Assembly: GCA_005887895.1 (NCBI GenBank)
Contig: VBPC01000286.1
Location: forward strand, 1 to 39,426
Direction: 5' to 3'
Source of the DNA: Candidatus Rokuibacteriota bacterium
GTDB lineage: Bacteria > Methylomirabilota > Methylomirabilia > Rokubacteriales > CSP1-6
Length of the DNA: 39,426 nt
Under the pieces are notes generated by a model, which worked only from the letters and a program-made list of their open reading frames with translations, did no database searches and was not told the origin of the DNA. The stretch's first letter is position 1. Every line of letters starts with the position of its first letter. Positions 35,127 to 39,426 of the stretch are shown piece by piece. The position numbers and the translations under genes were made by a program.

Positions 35127-36360
35127 CCTCGTCCCCTCCGGCGGGCGCGCGCCCATGAAGCGTCGCGACCTCACGCTGTCCGAGGCGATGGCGGAGGCCG
35201 AGCGCCTCGGCGCCGAGCTGGAACGCGCGCGCGCCCGCGCGCGTCAGCTTGAAGACGAGTTGCGCGAGGCGCGGCGGCTGGAGACGGTGGGCCGCCTGGC
35301 CGGTGGCGTGGCGCACGACTTCAGCAACATCCTGGCGGTGATCAGCGGGTACAGCGAGCTGATGCTCAAGCGGATGGACCCGACCGATCCGCTGCGCTCC
35401 GGCGCCGAGTCGATCCGCAAGGCCGCCGTCTGGGGGCTGAACCTCACCCAGCACATGCTGACCTCGAGCCGGGCGGCGGCGCCGGCGGCGACGCTACTCG
35501 ATCTCAATGCGACGGTCGGCGGCGTCGTGCGCACGCTGGCGCCGCTGCTGGGCGACACGATCACGGTCGCCCAGACGCTGGACCCGCGGCTCGGCCGCGT
35601 GCGGGTCAACGCCGGCCAGCTCGAGCAGGCGCTGGTCAACCTCGTCCTGAACGCGCGCGACGCGATGCCGGGCGGCGGACGCCTCACGATCGACACGGCC
35701 AACGTCGATCTCGAGCAGACGCCGACCGGTCCGTTGCGCGCGGTGATGGTGCGGGCCACCGACACCGGCTGCGGGATGGATGCCGCCACGCTGTCGCGCG
35801 CCTTCGAGCCCTATTTCACGACGAAGCCGCCCGGCCGGGGCACCGGCCTGGGGCTGGCCACCGTGTTCGCGTTCGTCAGCCAGAGCGGCGGGCACATCGA
35901 GGCGGCCAGCGAGGTCGGCGAGGGCGCGACGTTCACGCTGTACCTGCCGCGCCACGACACGATCGCCGAGGTCCCGGCCGCCGGCGCCGGCGGGCCGCCG
36001 ACCGTGCTCGTCGTCGAGCCCGAGCCCGGCGTGCGCGATCTCATCGCCGAGATCCTCGAGCTGCACGATTACCACGTGCTGGCCGCGCGCGACCTCGACG
36101 AGGCGATGGCCGCCAGCCTCGGTCATCAGGGCCCGATCGCGCTGGTGATCGTCGACCTGCTCCTCCCGGGCGCCGCCGGCCATGGCGTGCTGCAGCGCCT
36201 CGGCCCCGCCCGCGCGGCCGCCAAGGTGCTCTACCTGTCGGGCGACCTCGAGGACACCGTCGAGGAATATCGTGGGCTCGGGCCGGGCCGCGGCTTCCTG
36301 CACAAGCCCTTCACCGTCGACGCGCTCGTGCAGAAGACCCACGAGATCCTCGGCCGGTGA
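35107..36360 (+). CDS. Soluble hybrid kinase with HATPase and receiver domain
   Basis: A 417-residue protein, overlapping the preceding kinase by 20 bp. A coiled coil (residues 25-55, Glu/Arg-rich) leads to HisKA with His70 in VAHDFSNILAVISGYSEL, HATPase (NLVLNARDAMPGGGRLTI, DTGCGMD, PGRGTGLGLATVFAFV) and a receiver (about 300-415). The receiver has Asp350 in VIVDLLLPG and Lys in LHKPF, but the N-terminal acidic pair is Glu-Pro-Glu (VVEPEPGVRDL), unusual for metal binding. It may act as a second input or phosphate sink for the cluster. The ATG-near start at 35107 versus one at 35155 (MKRRDL) is uncertain. Confidence 0.88.
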   Translation: MATTLGDLVPSGGRAPMKRRDLTLSEAMAEAERLGAELERARARARQLEDELREARRLETVGRLAGGVAHDFSNILAVISGYSELMLKRMDPTDPLRSGAESIRKAAVWGLNLTQHMLTSSRAAAPAATLLDLNATVGGVVRTLAPLLGDTITVAQTLDPRLGRVRVNAGQLEQALVNLVLNARDAMPGGGRLTIDTANVDLEQTPTGPLRAVMVRATDTGCGMDAATLSRAFEPYFTTKPPGRGTGLGLATVFAFVSQSGGHIEAASEVGEGATFTLYLPRHDTIAEVPAAGAGGPPTVLVVEPEPGVRDLIAEILELHDYHVLAARDLDEAMAASLGHQGPIALVIVDLLLPGAAGHGVLQRLGPARAAAKVLYLSGDLEDTVEEYRGLGPGRGFLHKPFTVDALVQKTHEILGR

Positions 36361-36372
36361 GCGCGGCCGCCC

Positions 36373-37380
36373 TCACTGGTTGAGGCGGCGGCGGAGGAAC
36401 CCCAGCAGGCCCTGCGGCAGGAAGATCACCATCAGCGTGAAGATCACGCCGACCGGAATCAGGTAGTATTCGTAGAAGACGCGCGAGAAGACCTCCTTCA
36501 TCAGCAGGAAGAAGGCCGCCCCGGCCACCGGCCCGACCAGCGTCCCCATCCCCCCCATCACGTTGAAGATGACGGTCTCGCCGGAGACGAGGAAGAGCAC
36601 GAAGTCCGGCGCCGCGAACTTGTTCTGGATGGCGTACAGGACGCCGGCCAGCCCGGCGAAGAGCCCGGACAGCATCACGGCCACGATCTTGTAGCGCTCC
36701 ACGTGGTAGCCGATGGCGCGGGTGCGCGGCTCGTTCTCGCGGATCGACTGCAGCACCATGCCGAAGGGCGACTGGGTGATCCGACGCAGGAGCAGGTAGG
36801 ACACCGTCACCACGCCGAGCACGAACCAGTGCAGGCCGTCGCGGGTGAACGGCAGCGAGAGGAGCCCGGGGATTGCGAAGGGCGGCCGCTGGAAGGTGAG
36901 GCCGTTCTCGCCGCCGGTGACGTCGGTCCAGGTGAAGATCACGACGTAGAAGATCTGCGAGAAGACCAGGGTCGTGATGGAGAAGTAGATGTCGCGCAGC
37001 CGGGTGGAGAAGAACGCCACGAACATCGCGACGACCGCGGCGGCGAGGAGGCCGGCCGCCAGCGCCAGCCACAGGTTCGGCGGCCGCACGGCGAGCAGCG
37101 CGGCGGCGGCGCCATACATCCCCAGGCCGAAGAACGCCGAGTGGCCGAACGACACCATCCCCGTGTAGCCGATCAGCAGATCCGACGACATGGCCAGCAA
37201 GCCCCAGATCAGGATCTCGGTCGCGAAGCGCTGCCAGAACTCCGGGAGGACGATCGGGCTGGCGGCCAGCGCGGCCAGGACGATGACGAAGCCGGTCCAG
37301 TAGGCGGCGCTCGGCCCTTCGCCCCGGGCGCGGGTGTCGAGCGCCCGCTCGGCGGCGCCGGCCGAGAATGGTCCGGTCAT
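36373..37380 (-). CDS. livM: Branched-chain amino-acid ABC transporter permease LivM
   Basis: An inner-membrane permease of the hydrophobic amino-acid (HAAT) ABC family, 335 residues with about nine helices. Signature strings are WGLLAMSSDLLIGYTGMVSF followed by GHSAFFGLGMYGAAAALLAV, and the conserved GLAGVLYA and MGGMGTLVGPVAGAAFFL. The C-terminal PQGLLGFLRRR is typical. It is the last gene of the liv unit in this direction and is convergent with the hybrid kinase gene (12-bp gap). Confidence 0.94.
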   Translation of the reverse strand: MTGPFSAGAAERALDTRARGEGPSAAYWTGFVIVLAALAASPIVLPEFWQRFATEILIWGLLAMSSDLLIGYTGMVSFGHSAFFGLGMYGAAAALLAVRPPNLWLALAAGLLAAAVVAMFVAFFSTRLRDIYFSITTLVFSQIFYVVIFTWTDVTGGENGLTFQRPPFAIPGLLSLPFTRDGLHWFVLGVVTVSYLLLRRITQSPFGMVLQSIRENEPRTRAIGYHVERYKIVAVMLSGLFAGLAGVLYAIQNKFAAPDFVLFLVSGETVIFNVMGGMGTLVGPVAGAAFFLLMKEVFSRVFYEYYLIPVGVIFTLMVIFLPQGLLGFLRRRLNQ

Positions 37381-37441
37381 TGTAGCGAGTGGCGCGAGGC
37401 CGGCGTGAGCCGCGGGTGGCCTGTTCGAGATGCGCGTGGCG

Positions 37442-38311
37442 TCATTTCGGCGTCGGCACGAAGAGGCCGGTCGGGCGCACGAGCAGCGTGATGATGAGCG
37501 CGACGAACGATACGATCACGGCCTGAGCTGGGCTGACCCAGATCGCCGCCAGCGACTCTAGCAGGCTGATGAAGATCGAGGCGAGGATGGAGCCGCCGAG
37601 ATTGCCCATGCCACCCACGACGACCACGACGAACGCTCTCAGCGTGAAGTCGAACCCCATCGCGTGGTTGACGCCGACCGTCGGGCCGAAGAGCACGCCG
37701 CTGGCGGCCGCCATGCCGGCGCCGATGGCGAACACGACCGTGTGGACCCACGGCACCGGGATGCCCATCGCGGCCGCCATCACGCGGTCCTGCGTGGTCG
37801 CGCGGATCCAGATGCCGTGCTTGCCGTACTTCATGAAGAGGTACAGCCCGCCGATGATGGCCGCCGACAGCACGGCGATCAGGAGTCGATACCACGGGTA
37901 CTCGACGTAGAAGAGCCGGAAGTGCCCGGTGATCGGCTCCACGATCTTGCGGGGCACCGGGCCGTACTGCCACAGCGCGTAGTTCTGGATCACCAGCGAG
38001 AGCCCGAAGGTGGCGAGGATCGTGGTGAGCGGGTCGCGACCGACCAGCGGGCGCAGCGCGGTCACCTGGAGCCCCGCGCCGATCACGGCCATCGCCAGGA
38101 CGGAGGCGACGAGGGCGACCCAGAAGTTCCCGGTGGTGAGGAACGCGGTCGTCCCGATGTAGGCGCCCAGCATGAACAGATCGCCGTGGGCGAAGTTCAC
38201 GATGTCCATGATCCCGAAGATCAGCGTGAGCCCGGAGGCCACCAGGGCCAGGATCATGCCGTTCACGAGGCCGTTCACGATCTGCACGAGGATCTGGTCG
38301 ACGGGCAGCAT
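37442..38311 (-). CDS. livH: Branched-chain amino-acid ABC transporter permease LivH
   Basis: The partner permease of LivM, 289 residues. It starts at ATG 38311 with MLPVDQILVQIVNGLVNGMI; the longer frame upstream belongs to the broken livF. Features: LTLIFGIMDIVNFAHGDLFM, LGAYIGTTAFL, DRVMAAAMGI and VVVVGGMGNLGGSILASIFI. It lies 61 bp upstream of livM. Substrate specificity depends on the binding protein, which is not in the window. Confidence 0.95.
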   Translation of the reverse strand: MLPVDQILVQIVNGLVNGMILALVASGLTLIFGIMDIVNFAHGDLFMLGAYIGTTAFLTTGNFWVALVASVLAMAVIGAGLQVTALRPLVGRDPLTTILATFGLSLVIQNYALWQYGPVPRKIVEPITGHFRLFYVEYPWYRLLIAVLSAAIIGGLYLFMKYGKHGIWIRATTQDRVMAAAMGIPVPWVHTVVFAIGAGMAAASGVLFGPTVGVNHAMGFDFTLRAFVVVVVGGMGNLGGSILASIFISLLESLAAIWVSPAQAVIVSFVALIITLLVRPTGLFVPTPK

Positions 38312-38318
38312 CGTCCGT

Positions 38319-38926
38319 TCAGACTCCGAGGTACTGGTGGATGACAGTGGCGTCGAGGCGGAGATCGGCCGCCGGCGCGTGGTGGCGGACCACACCCTTT
38401 TCCATGATGTACACGCGGTCGGAGACGTCGAGAGTGAGCGGCACGCTCTGCTCGGGATGATCCTCGGCTCCAGCATCATCGCGCGGGCGATGGCGAGCAT
38501 CTGCTGCTCGCCGCCCGACAGCGTCCCGCCGGCCTGGTGGCGTCTCTCGGCCAGGATCGGGAAGCTCGCGTAGACCTTGTCGAGCAGCGCCTGGCGGCGC
38601 TCACCGGAGACCGCGGGCCGATCCAGGCCGGTCCGGAGATTTTCGAGCACGGATAGCAGGCGGAAGATGCGCCGGTCTTCCGGCACGTAGGCGATTCCCA
38701 GCCGGGCCAGGCGGTAGGGCGCCTGCCCGGCGATGTCGCGCCCCTCGAACGCGATCCGACCCCCGGCGGGGCGCACGATCCCCATGATCGTCTTGAGCGT
38801 CGTCGACTTGCCGACGCCATTGCGGCCGAGCAGTCCCACGACCTCGCCGGCGCGCACGTCGAGCGACACCCCGTGCAGGATGTGGGACTTCGCATAGTAC
38901 GTGTGGATGCCGTCGAGCGTCAGCAT
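38319..38926 (-). pseudogene. livF: LivF ATPase with an internal deletion of about 100 bp
   Basis: LivF is one of two ATPases of the branched-chain amino-acid transporter. From ATG 38926 (overlapping the livG stop) the sequence is normal through Walker A (GLLGRNGVGKSTTLK) and the signature LSGGEQQMLAIARAMMLEPR. After RII, the Walker B Asp-Glu and D-loop are absent and the frame shifts. The end of LivF is readable in another frame to TGA 38319 (EQSVPLTLDVSDRVYIMEKG, then TVIHQYLGV). Compared with livG in this window, about 33 residues are missing at 38450-38461, and total length is 608 nt against about 708 expected. ATPase activity should be abolished if the lesion is real. Confidence 0.9.
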
Positions 38927-39426
38927 CAGGTCTTGAGGTAGACCTCCTGCACGCGCGGATTGGCCTGGATCACCGCCGGGCTGCCCTCGGCGAGCACCTC
39001 GCCGTAGTGCATCACGGTGATCGTTCGGGCCAGTCCCATCACCACCTCCATGTCGTGCTCGACGATGAGGATGGTGAGGTTCGCGGCGATGCGGCGGATC
39101 AGCTCGACGGTGGCGTGCGTCTCGGTGACGCTCATCCCGGCCGTCGGCTCGTCGAGGCAGAGCAGCTTCGGTTCCGTCGCCAGCGCGATGCCGATCTCGA
39201 GGTTCCGCTGCTCGCCGTGCGACAGGTTCGCGGCGAGCTCCTCCGCCTTGTCAGCGAGGCCGACGGAGGCCAGCACCGTGCGCGCCTGCTCGATCACGTC
39301 ACGGTAGGCGCGGTGGTGTCGCAGCAGGCTCCACGAGTGGTGGCGGGACTGCACGGCGATCCTGACGTTCTCCAGCACGGTGGCCCCGGGCAGGATGTTG
39401 GTGATCTGGTAGGAGCGCGCGATCGC
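38926..39426 (-). CDS. livG: LivG ATPase of branched-chain amino-acid transporter (partial)
   Basis: The 166 C-terminal residues of LivG; the Walker A half lies beyond the window. Visible are AIARSYQITNILPGATVLEN, the signature segment LSHGEQRNLEIGIALATEPK, Walker B LLCLDEPTAGM, and the H-loop ILIVEHDMEVVMGLA. The LSHGEQ signature and VEHDM are LivG-typical. Its TGA shares its A with the livF ATG, indicating tight coupling. Confidence 0.93.
   Translation of the reverse strand, partial: AIARSYQITNILPGATVLENVRIAVQSRHHSWSLLRHHRAYRDVIEQARTVLASVGLADKAEELAANLSHGEQRNLEIGIALATEPKLLCLDEPTAGMSVTETHATVELIRRIAANLTILIVEHDMEVVMGLARTITVMHYGEVLAEGSPAVIQANPRVQEVYLKT

Overview
The window is very GC-rich (about 68-70% by eye), densely coded and almost free of mobile DNA. 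It carries a complete-looking type IV pilus (T4P) locus, an HspR-type dnaK operon, several large two-component proteins with sigma-54 activators, and a branched-chain amino-acid (Liv) transporter. Codon use, lipoprotein-rich pilus genes and this gene mix fit an uncultured soil or sediment lineage such as Rokubacteria/Methylomirabilota or a deltaproteobacterium-like group. That placement is inference; no marker here settles it.

Layout. 1-16913 (minus strand) is one long series reading right to left: mazG, a macro-domain gene, a pilB-pilC fusion, pilS, pilR, the major-type pilin, pilD, fimT, pilV, pilW, a TPR lipoprotein, pilM-N-O-P-Q and the start of aroB. 16979-18023 holds a DUF1844 gene and a convergent unknown. 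18084-24342 (plus) is a heat-shock operon: hsp20, dnaK, a dnaJ-like gene, an hspR-like repressor and lon, with a HAIR-like operator over the promoter. 24424-29555 holds a lytic transglycosylase (plus), then an isochorismatase-family gene, a tandem-PAS hybrid kinase and comM/yifB (minus). 29829-36360 (plus) is a signalling block: sigma-54 activator, NtrC-type palindrome, sigma-54 promoter, a 45-residue secreted peptide, an oligopeptide-type binding protein, a membrane histidine kinase and a soluble hybrid kinase. 36373-39426 (minus) is livM, livH, livF and partial livG.

Two themes stand out. First, the 29.8-36.4 kb block has the parts of a self-reinforcing circuit in which an activator drives, through sigma-54, a small exported peptide together with a peptide-binding-type receptor and a kinase. 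I see no permease for that binding protein. Second, the window has an unusual number of gene lesions: a frameshift in pilQ, an in-frame amber codon in fimT, a pilB-pilC fusion with pilT missing from its usual place, a 37-residue internal gap in the sigma-54 activator and a roughly 100-bp gap in livF. Either this is a real genome with decaying or rewired genes, or a metagenome assembly with local deletions; read mapping would decide.
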